A stretch of 64,000 nt of DNA. It comes from Bhargavaea cecembensis. GTDB taxonomy: Bacteria > Bacillota > Bacilli > Bacillales_A > Planococcaceae. Location of the stretch: positions 496,001 through 560,000 of the forward strand of contig NZ_LQNT01000001.1 of assembly GCF_001619585.1 (NCBI RefSeq), read 5' to 3'. The notes below the pieces were generated by a model. It searched no databases and had not been told where the DNA came from. It saw only the letters and a program-made list of their open reading frames with translations. The translations under genes and the position numbers were made by a program. Position 1 is the stretch's first letter. Every line of letters begins with the position of its first letter. This document shows positions 8,213-16,559 of the stretch, in pieces.

Positions 8213-9160
8213 ATGACTATCCATAAAATCACGATGCCGACGCCTTTTGCTGTCGGCGATGTCAATGCCTGGCTGCTGAAGGGGGAGGCGCTCACCCTGT
8301 TTGATGCCGGCACCAATACACCCGAGTCGGAAGAAGCGATGCTCTGTGGGCTGAAAGAGGCGGGCTTCCGGCCGGAGGATATCGAGCAGGTGATCCTGAC
8401 CCATCACCACCCGGACCATGCGGGGCTTGTCGGCATGTTCGGGAATGCCCGGCTGCTGGGTCACCGGTACAACGAACCGTGGCTCACCCGGGACGAGGCG
8501 TTTTTTGAATACCATGACCGCTTTTACCTGGAGTGCCTGAAAGAGGAGGGCGTGCCGGAATCCTATCATCACTGGGTCCGGAAGATGAAGCGCCCGGTTG
8601 AATACATCGGGAAACGGCCGCTTGACGGCATCCTCGGGGACGGTGAAGAGGTACCGGGTCATCCGGGGTGGTTGGTGACGGAGACGCTTGGCCACGCCCA
8701 GAGCCATCTCGCCTTTTTCAATGAACGGGGCGGGGAAATGATCGGCGGCGACCTGATCCTCGGAAGGATTTCATCCAATCCGCTGATCGAGCCGTCGCTC
8801 GACCCCGAAAAAGGACGTCCGCGGTCGCTTCTTCTATATAATGATTCCATGCGCCGCGTTGCAGATCTGCCCCTGGAAGTCATCCATCCCGGTCACGGGG
8901 AAGACGTGCACGGAATCCGGGAGCTGGTCGAAAGGCGCCTTGGCCAACAGAAAGAACGGGCGTATGCCGTTCTCGGCATGCTCACGGACGGCCCGAAGAC
9001 GATCTTTGAGCTGACGAAGCGGCTGTTCCCGCAAGCCTATGAACGGGAGCTCGGCCTCACGCTGTCCGAGACGATCGGGCAGACCGACTGGCTGGTTGCC
9101 GAAGGGCTGGCAGCTGAAACACGGAATGGGGACGGGGTGCTTTACTATGAGCAGACCTAA
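8213..9160 (+). CDS. yqjP: MBL-fold metallo-hydrolase YqjP
   Basis: Metallo-beta-lactamase-fold hydrolase of 315 residues. The metal motif H64-x-H66-x-D68-H69 is in THHHPDHAG, with further ligands expected at GHAQSH and HPGHGED. A C-terminal winged-helix-like tail (from about residue 255) is typical of the glyoxalase/LACTB2-like group. Substrate unknown. ATG 8213 is preceded by GGAGGGGA; the upstream ATG at 8180 falls inside the operator-like dyad and is rejected. It overlaps yqjQ by 14 bases, so the two are translationally linked as in B. subtilis. Confidence 0.85.
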   Translation: MTIHKITMPTPFAVGDVNAWLLKGEALTLFDAGTNTPESEEAMLCGLKEAGFRPEDIEQVILTHHHPDHAGLVGMFGNARLLGHRYNEPWLTRDEAFFEYHDRFYLECLKEEGVPESYHHWVRKMKRPVEYIGKRPLDGILGDGEEVPGHPGWLVTETLGHAQSHLAFFNERGGEMIGGDLILGRISSNPLIEPSLDPEKGRPRSLLLYNDSMRRVADLPLEVIHPGHGEDVHGIRELVERRLGQQKERAYAVLGMLTDGPKTIFELTKRLFPQAYERELGLTLSETIGQTDWLVAEGLAAETRNGDGVLYYEQT

Positions 9161-9899
9161 GCGTGTGCTTGTCACCGGCGCGACCGGCGGTATCGGGCGC
9201 GCCATTGTCACCGCCCTGCTCCGCGAAGGGCATTTGGTTCTGGCGACAGGGCGCAACCGGGAGATTCTTGAGGATATCCATACTGAAGGCGCGGGTGTCA
9301 TCAGGGCGGATCTCTCGACCGCAGAAGGGCTTGACCGGGTCTCGGCTGCCGCCGGCGCACCGGATGTGTTCATCTCGGCATCGGGTATCGGGGCGTTCCA
9401 GCATGCACACGAGCTGTCGGATGCCTCGATCGACCGCATGCTGGACGTGAATGCAGCCTCACCGATGAAACTGCTCAGGCGGATCCTGCCGGGCATGATG
9501 GAGCGGGAGAGCGGGCAGATCATCTTCATTGCATCCGCGGCCGGGAAGGTTTCGACGAAAAAGGCCTCGGTGTATGCAGCATCCAAAGCTGCGCTTCTCG
9601 GATACGCTGACGCCCTCCGCCTCGAGACGGCGCCGTACGGGATCAGTGTCACATCAATCAACCCCGGGCCGGTCGACACCCCGTTTCTCGACATTGCCTC
9701 ACCGCTTTCGGGTTACAGGGAATCGATGGCCGGCTACCTGACACCGCCCGGGAAGGTTGCAGAGGCAGCCATCAGCGTGCTTGGGCGGCCTGTACGTGAT
9801 ATCGACCTGCCGTGGTACATGTCAGCCGCCTCAAGGATGCATGCCGTCGCCCCGGGCTTCACCGAGCGGCTCGGACGGAATTTCTTTGATAAGAAGTAA
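9147..9899 (+). CDS. yqjQ: Short-chain dehydrogenase/reductase YqjQ
   Basis: Classical SDR of 250 residues. The NAD(P) motif TGATGGIG is at residues 11-18, an active-site Ser is in IFIASAAG, and the catalytic Tyr-Lys pair is in YAASKAAL. SINPGPVDTPF is the conserved post-catalytic loop. ATG 9147 was chosen because the frame upstream is inside yqjP. Probably a cytosolic oxidoreductase; its substrate is not known. Confidence 0.88.
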   Translation: MSRPKRVLVTGATGGIGRAIVTALLREGHLVLATGRNREILEDIHTEGAGVIRADLSTAEGLDRVSAAAGAPDVFISASGIGAFQHAHELSDASIDRMLDVNAASPMKLLRRILPGMMERESGQIIFIASAAGKVSTKKASVYAASKAALLGYADALRLETAPYGISVTSINPGPVDTPFLDIASPLSGYRESMAGYLTPPGKVAEAAISVLGRPVRDIDLPWYMSAASRMHAVAPGFTERLGRNFFDKK

Positions 9900-9963
9900 A
9901 TGGCGAATCTCCAATCTGTTCCTCCGGCGAGACCCACAGTAGGCAAAAGCCTTTTGGTCTGAG

Positions 9964-9993
9964 CCCCATCCGAATAGGATACGTGGGATGGGG
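9964..9993 (+). promoter_or_regulatory. Hairpin touching the ribosome site of the HRD-repeat gene
   Basis: Perfect 8-bp arms CCCCATCC (9964-9971) and GGATGGGG (9986-9993) with a 14-nt loop. The right arm overlaps the G-rich ribosome site (9990-9996) of the gene starting at 10003, so folding could lower its translation. It has no T-run, which argues against a terminator. Confidence 0.4.
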
Positions 9994-10002
9994 GGATGAC
10001 GA

Positions 10003-10368
10003 ATGACCAGAGATTATCAACGGCGTCATGATTATTACGAGGATTTTGGCAGGGACAGACACCGGCACAGACATCGGGATCACGACCATCACAGGCATCG
10101 TGACCATCGGCACCGTGACCATGACCATCACAGGCATCATGACCGGCACCGCGATCATCACAGGTATCAGGATCATCGGTACCGGGATCAATGGAACGGA
10201 TACGGAGAAGCCTTAGCGGGGTTTGCAGGCAGCCTGATTGGAAGCGCATTGCATCCGCAATACGCATATAATAACTATTATTCCCAACCGATTCCTTACC
10301 AGTACCCTTATCCGTATTCCGGGTATTCCCCATATGACAACCAAACATACGGATACGGATTTTATTAA
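10003..10368 (+). CDS. His/Arg/Asp-repeat protein with Tyr-rich tail, unknown function
   Basis: 121 residues. After a charged start (MTRDYQRRHDYYEDFG), residues about 17-62 are built almost only of His, Arg and Asp (HRHRDHDHHRHRDH and similar), then a short Gly/Ala/Leu helix (about 67-82, GEALAGFAGSLIGSAL), then a Tyr/Pro/Gln tail (QPIPYQYPYPYSGY). G-rich ribosome site 6 nt before ATG and a good terminator after the stop support a real gene. The repeat DNA is open in several frames, but only this frame has a start signal and a non-repetitive tail. No family recognised; the composition recalls spore coat or metal-binding surface proteins, which is inference. Confidence 0.65.
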   Translation: MTRDYQRRHDYYEDFGRDRHRHRHRDHDHHRHRDHRHRDHDHHRHHDRHRDHHRYQDHRYRDQWNGYGEALAGFAGSLIGSALHPQYAYNNYYSQPIPYQYPYPYSGYSPYDNQTYGYGFY

Positions 10369-10413
10369 GTTAGCACAGGATTCCGGTTACGGATCACCGA
10401 AAACGGATGGGGA

Positions 10414-10439
10414 AGAGCGGCCTTCGGGCGGCTCTTTTT
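10414..10439 (+). terminator. Terminator after the HRD-repeat gene
   Basis: AGAGC-GCC stem closed by a UUCG loop and completed by GGC-GCTCT (one internal mismatch), followed by TTTTT. Confidence 0.85.
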
Positions 10440-10452
10440 GTTTTCTTTTAAA

Positions 10453-10541
10453 TTGCATAAACATTTGCTTGCACCGATGTTTATTACATGTTATGATTCT
10501 CTCATGAATAAAACATGTATATAATGAATAAACATACACGG
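10453..10541 (+). promoter_or_regulatory. argG promoter region with candidate ARG boxes
   Basis: Three stretches resemble the AhrC/ArgR half-operator pattern CATGAATAAAAATTCAAG: 10454-10470 (TGCATAAACATTTGC), 10503-10517 (CATGAATAAAACATG) and 10524-10538 (ATGAATAAACATACA). Two -10 boxes are possible: TATGAT at 10492-10497 with TTGCAC 17 bp upstream, or TATAAT at 10520-10525 with no clear -35. Boxes around the promoter would give arginine repression of argGH. Confidence 0.5.
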
Positions 10542-10552
10542 AGGGATTCACT

Positions 10553-11779
10553 ATGGATAAGAAAGTCGTTCTCGCCTACTCAGGCGGTCTGGATACATCG
10601 GTTGCAATTGCATGGCTTAAGGAAAAAGGTTATGACGTCGTCGCGGTCTGCCTCGATGTCGGCGAAGGAAAAGACCTGGAGTTCGTCAAAAACAAGGCGC
10701 TTGAAGTGGGCGCTTCCGAAAGCTACATGATTGACGCGAAAAAAGAGTTCGCAGAGGAGTTCGTCCTCACATCGCTTCAGGGACATACGATGTATGAAAA
10801 CAAATATCCGCTCGTCTCCGCGCTGTCGCGCCCGCTCATCTCGAAGAAGCTTGTCGAGATCGCGCACGAAACAGGCGCAACTGCAGTCGCACACGGCTGC
10901 ACGGGCAAAGGAAACGACCAGGTGCGCTTCGAAGTGTCCATCACCGCGCTGGATCCGTCCCTTGAAGTCATTGCACCGGTCCGTGAGTGGGGCTGGTCAC
11001 GTGAGGAAGAAATTGAATATGCAAAGGACCACAATATCCCGATTCCGGTCAACCTCGACAGCCCATACTCGATCGACCAGAACCTGTGGGGCCGTGCAAA
11101 CGAATGCGGCATCCTTGAAAACCCGTGGATTGCGCCTCCGGAAGATGCTTACGACCTGACTGCTTCCATCGAAGATGCACCGGATACGCCGGACGTCATT
11201 GAACTGGAATTCGTCAAGGGGGTTCCGGTATCGCTCAACGGCGAGAAAAAGGAACTGCATGAACTGATCCTCGAGCTGAACGAACTGGCGGGCAAGCATG
11301 GTGTCGGCCGCATCGACCACGTCGAGAACCGCCTTGTCGGCATCAAGTCCCGTGAAGTGTACGAGTGCCCGGCGGCGATGACGCTGCTGACTGCGCACAA
11401 AGAGCTGGAAGACATCACGCTCGTCAAGGAACTCGCGCATTTCAAGCCGGTCATCAGCAAGAAGCTCACTGAGCTCATCTATGAAGGCCTCTGGTTCTCG
11501 CCGCTCACGAAAGCCCTTCAGGCATTCCTGAAAGAGACCCAGCAGTTCGTCAACGGCACGGTCCGCGTCAAACTCTTCAAGGGCCATGCGATCGTCGAAG
11601 GACGCAAGTCGGACAACTCGCTTTATGACGAGAAACTTGCAACGTATACGAAGGAAGACGAGTTCAACCATGCTTCCGCCGTCGGCTTCATCGAGCTGTG
11701 GGGCCTCCCGACAAAAGTCCACGCTTCCGTCAACAAAGCTGAAGTTTCCGAGAAGGAAGCGGAGAAGGTGCAGTCATGA
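10553..11779 (+). CDS. argG: Argininosuccinate synthase
   Basis: Joins citrulline and aspartate with ATP to form argininosuccinate in arginine synthesis. 408 residues, normal length. The PP-loop ATP motif AYSGGLDTS is at residues 7-15; [13 protein letters not shown] and [12 protein letters not shown] are conserved in the family. ACGGAGGGA precedes the ATG. The stop overlaps the start of argH (ATGA), so the two form an operon. Confidence 0.97.
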   Translation: MDKKVVLAYSGGLDTSVAIAWLKEKGYDVVAVCLDVGEGKDLEFVKNKALEVGASESYMIDAKKEFAEEFVLTSLQGHTMYENKYPLVSALSRPLISKKLVEIAHETGATAVAHGCTGKGNDQVRFEVSITALDPSLEVIAPVREWGWSREEEIEYAKDHNIPIPVNLDSPYSIDQNLWGRANECGILENPWIAPPEDAYDLTASIEDAPDTPDVIELEFVKGVPVSLNGEKKELHELILELNELAGKHGVGRIDHVENRLVGIKSREVYECPAAMTLLTAHKELEDITLVKELAHFKPVISKKLTELIYEGLWFSPLTKALQAFLKETQQFVNGTVRVKLFKGHAIVEGRKSDNSLYDEKLATYTKEDEFNHASAVGFIELWGLPTKVHASVNKAEVSEKEAEKVQS

Positions 11780-13170
11780 CGGAAAAGCTCTGGGGCGGCC
11801 GCTTCCAGAAGACCGCCGAGGAGTGGGTCGACGAGTTTGGCGCATCCATCGGCTTTGACCGCGAGCTTGTCCTCGAGGACCTTGAGGGCAGCACCGCGCA
11901 TGTGAAGATGCTCGGAAAATGCGGCATATTGACCCAAGAAGAAACGGAAGTGATCCTCGGCGGCCTGGAAAAGCTGAAGGAAAAGGCGAAGGCGGATGAG
12001 CTGGAGTATTCCGTCGAGCTCGAGGACATCCATCTGAACCTCGAGAAAAAGCTGACGGATGACATCGGCCCGGTCGGCGGCAAGCTCCATACCGGACGCA
12101 GCCGGAACGACCAGGTCGCGACCGATATGCACCTGTACCTGAAGGAGCGCACGAAGGAGATCATCGCGCTCACCGAGGACTTCCAGAAGGCGATTCTCGA
12201 GCAGGCGGAAGCCCATGTTGAAACACTCGCGCCGGGCTACACGCATCTTCAGCGCGCGCAGCCGGTATCGTTCGCCCATCATCTGATGGCGTACTTCTGG
12301 ATGCTTGAGCGCGATAAGGGCCGCTTCACGGACTCCCTGAAGCGCATCGACCTGTCGCCGCTCGGCGCGGGCGCGCTCGCCGGGACGACGTTCCCGATCG
12401 ACCGCCATTATTCCGCGGAGCTGCTCGGTTTTGCCGGCGTGTATGAGAACAGCATGGATGCGGTGAGCGACCGGGACTTTATCGTCGAGTTCCTGTCCGC
12501 CTCGTCGCTTCTCATGGCGCATCTGTCGCGGCTTGCCGAGGAGATCATCCTCTGGTCCAGCCAGGAATTCGGCTTCATCGAGCTGGATGATGCCTTCTCG
12601 ACCGGCTCCAGTATCATGCCGCAGAAAAAGAACCCTGACATGGCAGAATTGATCCGCGGCAAGACCGGGCGCGTATACGGCAACCTGATCGGCCTCCTGA
12701 CGACGCTGAAAGGCCTGCCGCTTGCCTACAACAAGGACATGCAGGAAGACAAGGAAGGCATGTTCGACACGGTCCAGACCGTCACCGGCTCGCTCCGCAT
12801 CTTTGCGGGCATGATCCGCACGATGACCGTGAACGCGGACGTCATGGAGCAGGAAGTCAGCAAAGACTTCTCCAACGCCACAGAACTTGCAGACTACCTG
12901 GCAGCCAAAGGCATGCCGTTCCGCGAGGCACATGAAGTGACCGGCAAGCTGGTCTTCACCTGCATCCAAAAGGGCTGTGTCCTGAAGGACCTTTCCCTCT
13001 CCGACATGCAGGAAGAAAGCACGCTGATCGAAGAGGATATCTATGATGTCCTTGCACCTGTTGCGGCCGTCCGCCGGAGAAATTCCTACGGCGGCACCGG
13101 ATTCGACCAGGTGCGCGTGCAGATCGGCAAAGCCAAAGAGGTTCTTGGCCAGACGGTTACGAAAAACTGA
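11776..13170 (+). CDS. argH: Argininosuccinate lyase
   Basis: Splits argininosuccinate into arginine and fumarate. 464 residues. The fumarase/aspartase superfamily signature [12 protein letters not shown] is at about residues 277-288; [12 protein letters not shown] and HLQRAQPV are further active-site regions. Four-base overlap with argG and a terminator after the stop define a two-gene operon. Confidence 0.97.
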   Translation: MTEKLWGGRFQKTAEEWVDEFGASIGFDRELVLEDLEGSTAHVKMLGKCGILTQEETEVILGGLEKLKEKAKADELEYSVELEDIHLNLEKKLTDDIGPVGGKLHTGRSRNDQVATDMHLYLKERTKEIIALTEDFQKAILEQAEAHVETLAPGYTHLQRAQPVSFAHHLMAYFWMLERDKGRFTDSLKRIDLSPLGAGALAGTTFPIDRHYSAELLGFAGVYENSMDAVSDRDFIVEFLSASSLLMAHLSRLAEEIILWSSQEFGFIELDDAFSTGSSIMPQKKNPDMAELIRGKTGRVYGNLIGLLTTLKGLPLAYNKDMQEDKEGMFDTVQTVTGSLRIFAGMIRTMTVNADVMEQEVSKDFSNATELADYLAAKGMPFREAHEVTGKLVFTCIQKGCVLKDLSLSDMQEESTLIEEDIYDVLAPVAAVRRRNSYGGTGFDQVRVQIGKAKEVLGQTVTKN

Positions 13171-13177
13171 TAAATCG

Positions 13178-13219
13178 AACAGACCGGAATGCCTGAAAGG
13201 GGACGTTCCGGTCTGTTTG
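13178..13219 (+). terminator. Terminator of argGH
   Basis: 12-bp perfect stem AACAGACCGGAA (13178-13189) and TTCCGGTCTGTT (13206-13217). Confidence 0.85.
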
Positions 13220-13320
13220 TCTGGGTATTCCATCGTTGTTTCCTTGGTCTCATTGATAGGGTTGAACGAACGAAAGGAGGGTCTGCTGCGATTACTAGTA
13301 CAATCCGTCCACATTAAAAA

Positions 13321-13354
13321 AAGCCGGCACTCTTTTTGAGATGTCGGCTTTTTA
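13321..13354 (-). terminator. Terminator of the ArsR-SRPBCC-reductase operon
   Basis: Stem AAAGCCGGCA (13321-13330) with TGTCGGCTTT (13343-13352), one mismatch, A-rich on its left side (a T-run on the minus strand) and just past the stop at 13358. About 100 bp between this and the argH terminator hold no recognisable feature. Confidence 0.8.
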
Positions 13355-13357
13355 TAA

Positions 13358-14068
13358 TTATCGGTACCCGAAAAAGGCGTCTTTTTTGATATCCCGTTTT
13401 AAAACATCCTGTTCCTTTAAATGAGCGGAAACGGATTCAACCATCGGCTTCGGCCCGGCAATATAATATTGGGCCTGGCCCTGATAGGTGTCTGTGAACT
13501 GATCGATTTCCCGGTGCAAGGTATCCCTTGAATCAAGATACGAAATCTCGATTGATGGACTGCCGGAAATTCGATCAAGTTCATCCTTAAAGATATAGGA
13601 CTGATCGCTGTCCAGGTATAGTAAACGGATCGGATTCTCGCTTCTGTTCTTTTCTGCCTCAATCTGTTTTAACATCGCCCGAAACGGTGTGATGCCGATT
13701 CCGCCTGCAATCAGGAGTGACGGACGATGACCTTGCAGATAAAAAGATCCTACAGGCCCGCTCATGCTCACTTTCATACCTGGCGTTAGTTCCATGAGCG
13801 CTTTTTTAAACTCGCTCGGCGCATCACTGATCCTCATGGTGATGGCAATATGATTGTCTGCAGGGGCAGAGGACACGCTAAAAGGGCGTGTCGCATTTTT
13901 TATCTTCTTATGCGTGATGCTGAACAAACCATGCTGGCCGGCTTTCCATGTTAAATCTTTCTCCCGTTCAAACAGGAAGGTGTATACATCCTCTGATTCT
14001 TTGCGTCGTTCGATCAATCCCATATCCCTCTTTTTGAATATGGATATCACATCCTGAAAAAAGACCAT
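13358..14068 (-). CDS. FAD-dependent NAD(P)H oxidoreductase (ferredoxin reductase-like)
   Basis: 236 residues with the ferredoxin-NADP reductase fold. RPFSVSSAP (about residues 60-68) is the FAD-binding RxxS motif; AGGIGITPFRAML (about 119-131) is the nucleotide-binding motif; the YYIAGPKPMVESV segment near the C-terminus closes the NAD domain. No iron-sulfur or other partner domain is present, so its electron acceptor is unknown. AAAGGAGA precedes the ATG. Last gene of the operon started by the ArsR-type regulator; its codons are more AT-rich than those of argGH. Confidence 0.82.
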   Translation of the reverse strand: MVFFQDVISIFKKRDMGLIERRKESEDVYTFLFEREKDLTWKAGQHGLFSITHKKIKNATRPFSVSSAPADNHIAITMRISDAPSEFKKALMELTPGMKVSMSGPVGSFYLQGHRPSLLIAGGIGITPFRAMLKQIEAEKNRSENPIRLLYLDSDQSYIFKDELDRISGSPSIEISYLDSRDTLHREIDQFTDTYQGQAQYYIAGPKPMVESVSAHLKEQDVLKRDIKKDAFFGYR

Positions 14069-14081
14069 GAAACAATCTCCT

Positions 14082-14477
14082 TTACTCCTGCGATTCCCCT
14101 AATACTTTTTTAAGCTCTCCGACTTTGCCGGCCCAGCCATATTTTGCACCGTTGTATGCCTGGTCTTCTTTTTCGAATCCAGTCTGTTCCAGATGCAAGC
14201 GGGTTGTCCCGCTTTCTTCTGTTAGTGTCCATGTGACGACTGTGTCAATCGGGCCTCCGATCCATGTATACGACAGCCGGTTTGGTTCTTCCACCACCAG
14301 GACCTCACATTCCACGACCAAATTCCACTCATCGTTCCGGAACTGGCATTTATGTCCTACAACCGGTTTGAAATCATTTTCCATGACCCATTTTGCAAGC
14401 GTGTCTGGATCGGTCAGTGCATCCCACACCTTATTGATTGAGCTTGCAAACTGAAAATCCAATAATACTTCTGCCAT
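14082..14477 (-). CDS. SRPBCC (AHSA1-like) domain protein
   Basis: 131 residues forming a START/Bet v1-like ligand pocket of the AHSA1 group: the N-terminal FASSINKVWDALTDPDTLAKW and the late LHLEQTGF are typical. Such genes commonly sit beside an ArsR-type repressor, as here, where only 3 nt separate them; GGAGGAGGA at the regulator's 3' end is its ribosome site. Ligand unknown. Confidence 0.85.
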   Translation of the reverse strand: MAEVLLDFQFASSINKVWDALTDPDTLAKWVMENDFKPVVGHKCQFRNDEWNLVVECEVLVVEEPNRLSYTWIGGPIDTVVTWTLTEESGTTRLHLEQTGFEKEDQAYNGAKYGWAGKVGELKKVLGESQE

Positions 14478-14480
14478 GAT

Positions 14481-14804
14481 TTATTCCTCCTCCAACATTT
14501 TTTTTAAGACCGATACTCTTTCGGTCCAGAACTTCTCGTAGAAGGCTATCCAATCTTTGATTTCTTTTAACGGTGCTGCATTGAGCCGAAATCTTGTTTC
14601 CCTGCCGACTTTCCGGTCCACGACGAGACCCGCTTCTTTCAGAACAGCCAAATGCTTGGAAACAGCGGTCCTGCCCATCTGAAATTGAGCCGTTAATTCA
14701 TATAGAGGCAGCTCTTCCGCATCTGCCAACAATCGCAATAATTTACGCCTTGTGGGATCGGCAACTGCCGCATACACATCCCTTTCCTGATGCTTCCCGC
14801 TCAA
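14481..14804 (-). CDS. ArsR/SdpR-family winged-helix repressor
   Basis: 107 residues with TTG at 14804 as start: GGAGGG is 6 nt upstream and the product then begins MSGKHQERDVYAAVADPTRR, the usual opening of this family; ATG 14819 is the alternative. The helix-turn-helix is LTAQFQMGRTAVSKHLAVLK. No metal-binding cysteines, so it belongs to the SdpR-like rather than the metal-sensing group. Two matching dyads cover its promoter, which points to autorepression of the three-gene operon. Confidence 0.85.
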   Translation of the reverse strand: MSGKHQERDVYAAVADPTRRKLLRLLADAEELPLYELTAQFQMGRTAVSKHLAVLKEAGLVVDRKVGRETRFRLNAAPLKEIKDWIAFYEKFWTERVSVLKKMLEEE

Positions 14805-14829
14805 TAGCCTCCCTCCCATCTTGAAATAT

Positions 14830-14878
14830 GACACCAATTGGTGTCGTTATTATATGACACTGTTTAGTGTCTGGTCAA
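14830..14878 (-). promoter_or_regulatory. Autoregulated promoter with two operators
   Basis: Minus-strand promoter TTGACC (14873-14878), 18-bp spacer, TATAAT (14849-14854). It is flanked by two 16-bp dyads of the form GACAC-N6-GTGTC: GACACCAATTGGTGTC at 14830-14845 (perfect) and GACACTGTTTAGTGTC at 14856-14871. Their centres are 26 bp apart; one lies between -35 and -10, the other over the start site. Confidence 0.8.
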
Positions 14879-15001
14879 TATTATTTCCGGTTGATGCTAC
14901 TGGAATGATTCACCTTTCAGCAGTTGCGGGGACCTGATGACCCGTGGGGGATCGTCCGGCCCGGCTGATTGAACATCCTAATTGGGAACCAAATATGCTC
15001 C

Positions 15002-15031
15002 GGCCGGTACATTCAGTGTTCCGGCCTTTTT
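15002..15031 (+). terminator. Orphan terminator-like hairpin
   Basis: GGCCGG (15002-15007) and CCGGCC (15021-15026) followed by TTTTT. No gene is recognisable between 14880 and this point, so it may end a small RNA or be a relic. The rest of 14880-15189 shows nothing I can support. Confidence 0.45.
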
Positions 15032-15189
15032 AGATTGGGACGGGGAGTGGCGGTGCTCCGCTGTCCGTTTTCAAAAAGAAGAGACAACTATGTGGAATGT
15101 CACTTCGAAGCACGCAGCCTGCCTTGAAACACCCACCGTCAGAACACGCCTGACTTTCATCCCATCCCCTCCATTTCCCGAAATTGCCG

Positions 15190-15241
15190 TTGAATGATTC
15201 CCCACGGTTTGGCTATACTGAAGGAGGGGAACATTTGTTCT
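15190..15241 (+). promoter_or_regulatory. uvrX promoter with LexA (SOS) box
   Basis: TTGAAT (15190-15195), 18-bp spacer, TATACT (15214-15219). GGAACATTTGTTCT at 15228-15241 contains the GAAC-N4-GTTC core of the Bacillus LexA/DinR box (CGAAC-N4-GTTCG) and lies over the expected transcription start. Confidence 0.65.
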
Positions 15242-15278
15242 GTGACGAATATATTGATCAAAAAAGGAGGGTGCGCGC

Positions 15279-16532
15279 ATGTATGAGGGACTGCCGGACC
15301 GGAAAATCATCTGCCTGGATATGAGGAGCTTTTATGCAAGCTGCGCGGCCGCGGACGAAGGACTGGATGTTTTAAAAGAGCCGATTGCCATCATCGGGGA
15401 CCGCGACCGGAAGGGAAGTGTCGTCCTTGCCGCCTCGCCCCGGCTCAAACGGGAATTTGGCGTGCGGACGGGGCACCGGCTATACGAGATCCCCGACGAT
15501 CCGTCGATCCGGCTCATCGAACCGAAGATGGGCTTCTATGTCCGGGTATCCATGGAGATCACCCGCCTTCTTGGCGAATACGTGCCGAAGGAAGCCATCC
15601 ATGTGTACAGCATCGACGAGGCATTTGTCGATCTCGGCGGGACGGAGCGGCTCTGGGGGCCTCCGGAAGAGACGGTGAAGCGGATCCAGGACCAGTTGCT
15701 TGCCCAGTTCCAGATGCCGGCAGCCATCGGCATGGGGCCGAACATGCTGCTGGCAAAGGTGGCCCTCGACCTGGATGCGAAAAAGGACGGATTTGCCAGA
15801 TGGACATACGGGGATGTCCCCGAAAAGCTCTGGCCGGTTGCCCCGCTGTCGGGAATGTGGGGGATCGGCCGCCGGATGGAGCGCCGGCTGAACGGTCTCG
15901 GTATTTTTTCCGTCGGCGACCTTGCCCATGCCGATCTCAAGCTGCTGGAGAAAGAGTTCGGCGTCATGGGCAACCAGCTGTACCACCATGCCTGGGGCAT
16001 CGATCTGTCGGAGCTCGGCGCACCGCTCATTGCCGGGCAGGTCAGCTACGGGAAGGGCCAGGTGCTTTACCGCGATTACGTGAAGCGGGAAGACATCCTC
16101 GCCGTCATCCTGGAGATGTGCGAGGACGTGGCCCGGCGCGCACGGGAAGCGGGACGTGCCGGGCGCACCATCCATCTGTCCGCCGGCTACAGCGAGAACG
16201 CCTATGGGGGAGGCTTTTCCCGTTCCCGGTCGCTTGAGACGGCGACCAACTCAACGATGGCGATCTACCGGGTGTGCACCGCTCTCCTGGATGAGTTCCA
16301 TGACGGACGTCCGGTCCGGCGGCTCGCCCTCTCCCTTTCCAATCTGGAGGAGGAGCACTCCATGCAGCTCAGCTTGTTCGAGACGCGCAGGTGGGAGGAG
16401 CGCAAGCTCGGCGCCGCCATGGATGCGATCCGGTCGAAGTACGGCCCGGCCGCGATCCTGCGCGCCGTCTCCTATACGGATGCCGGGACCGCCGTCGGCC
16501 GGGCGAAGCTGATCGGCGGCCACAAAATGTAA
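15279..16532 (+). CDS. uvrX: Y-family DNA polymerase UvrX/YqjW (ImpB/MucB/SamB group)
   Basis: Second lesion-bypass polymerase in the window, 417 residues. Metal ligands are Asp14 in CLDMRSFYASC and Asp113-Glu114 in SIDEAFVDLGG; AASPRLKREFGVRTGHRLYE is characteristic of the UvrX/YqjW subgroup rather than DinB. MQLSLF in the C-terminal part is a beta-clamp motif. AAAGGAGGGTG precedes the ATG. UvrX genes are normally followed by yolD-like genes; here a YolD-like protein is found 1.8 kb away with an oppositely oriented gene between. The SOS-type box upstream suggests damage induction. Confidence 0.92.
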   Translation: MYEGLPDRKIICLDMRSFYASCAAADEGLDVLKEPIAIIGDRDRKGSVVLAASPRLKREFGVRTGHRLYEIPDDPSIRLIEPKMGFYVRVSMEITRLLGEYVPKEAIHVYSIDEAFVDLGGTERLWGPPEETVKRIQDQLLAQFQMPAAIGMGPNMLLAKVALDLDAKKDGFARWTYGDVPEKLWPVAPLSGMWGIGRRMERRLNGLGIFSVGDLAHADLKLLEKEFGVMGNQLYHHAWGIDLSELGAPLIAGQVSYGKGQVLYRDYVKREDILAVILEMCEDVARRAREAGRAGRTIHLSAGYSENAYGGGFSRSRSLETATNSTMAIYRVCTALLDEFHDGRPVRRLALSLSNLEEEHSMQLSLFETRRWEERKLGAAMDAIRSKYGPAAILRAVSYTDAGTAVGRAKLIGGHKM

Positions 16533-16559
16533 GGACTCCGTCGGCAGCACAGACGGCGG

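Noticed and set aside
10028-10216. Alternative Ile/Thr/Gly-rich frame in the HRD-repeat DNA, and a Val/Pro/Met frame on the other strand (9859-10191)
   Set aside because: Both are by-products of the repeat. Only the frame from 10003 has a ribosome site and a distinct C-terminal tail before the terminator.
11623-13314. 563-residue open frame antisense to argH
   Set aside because: Same cause as above: GC-rich third positions of argGH leave the other strand open. It runs through the argGH terminator and has no start signal.
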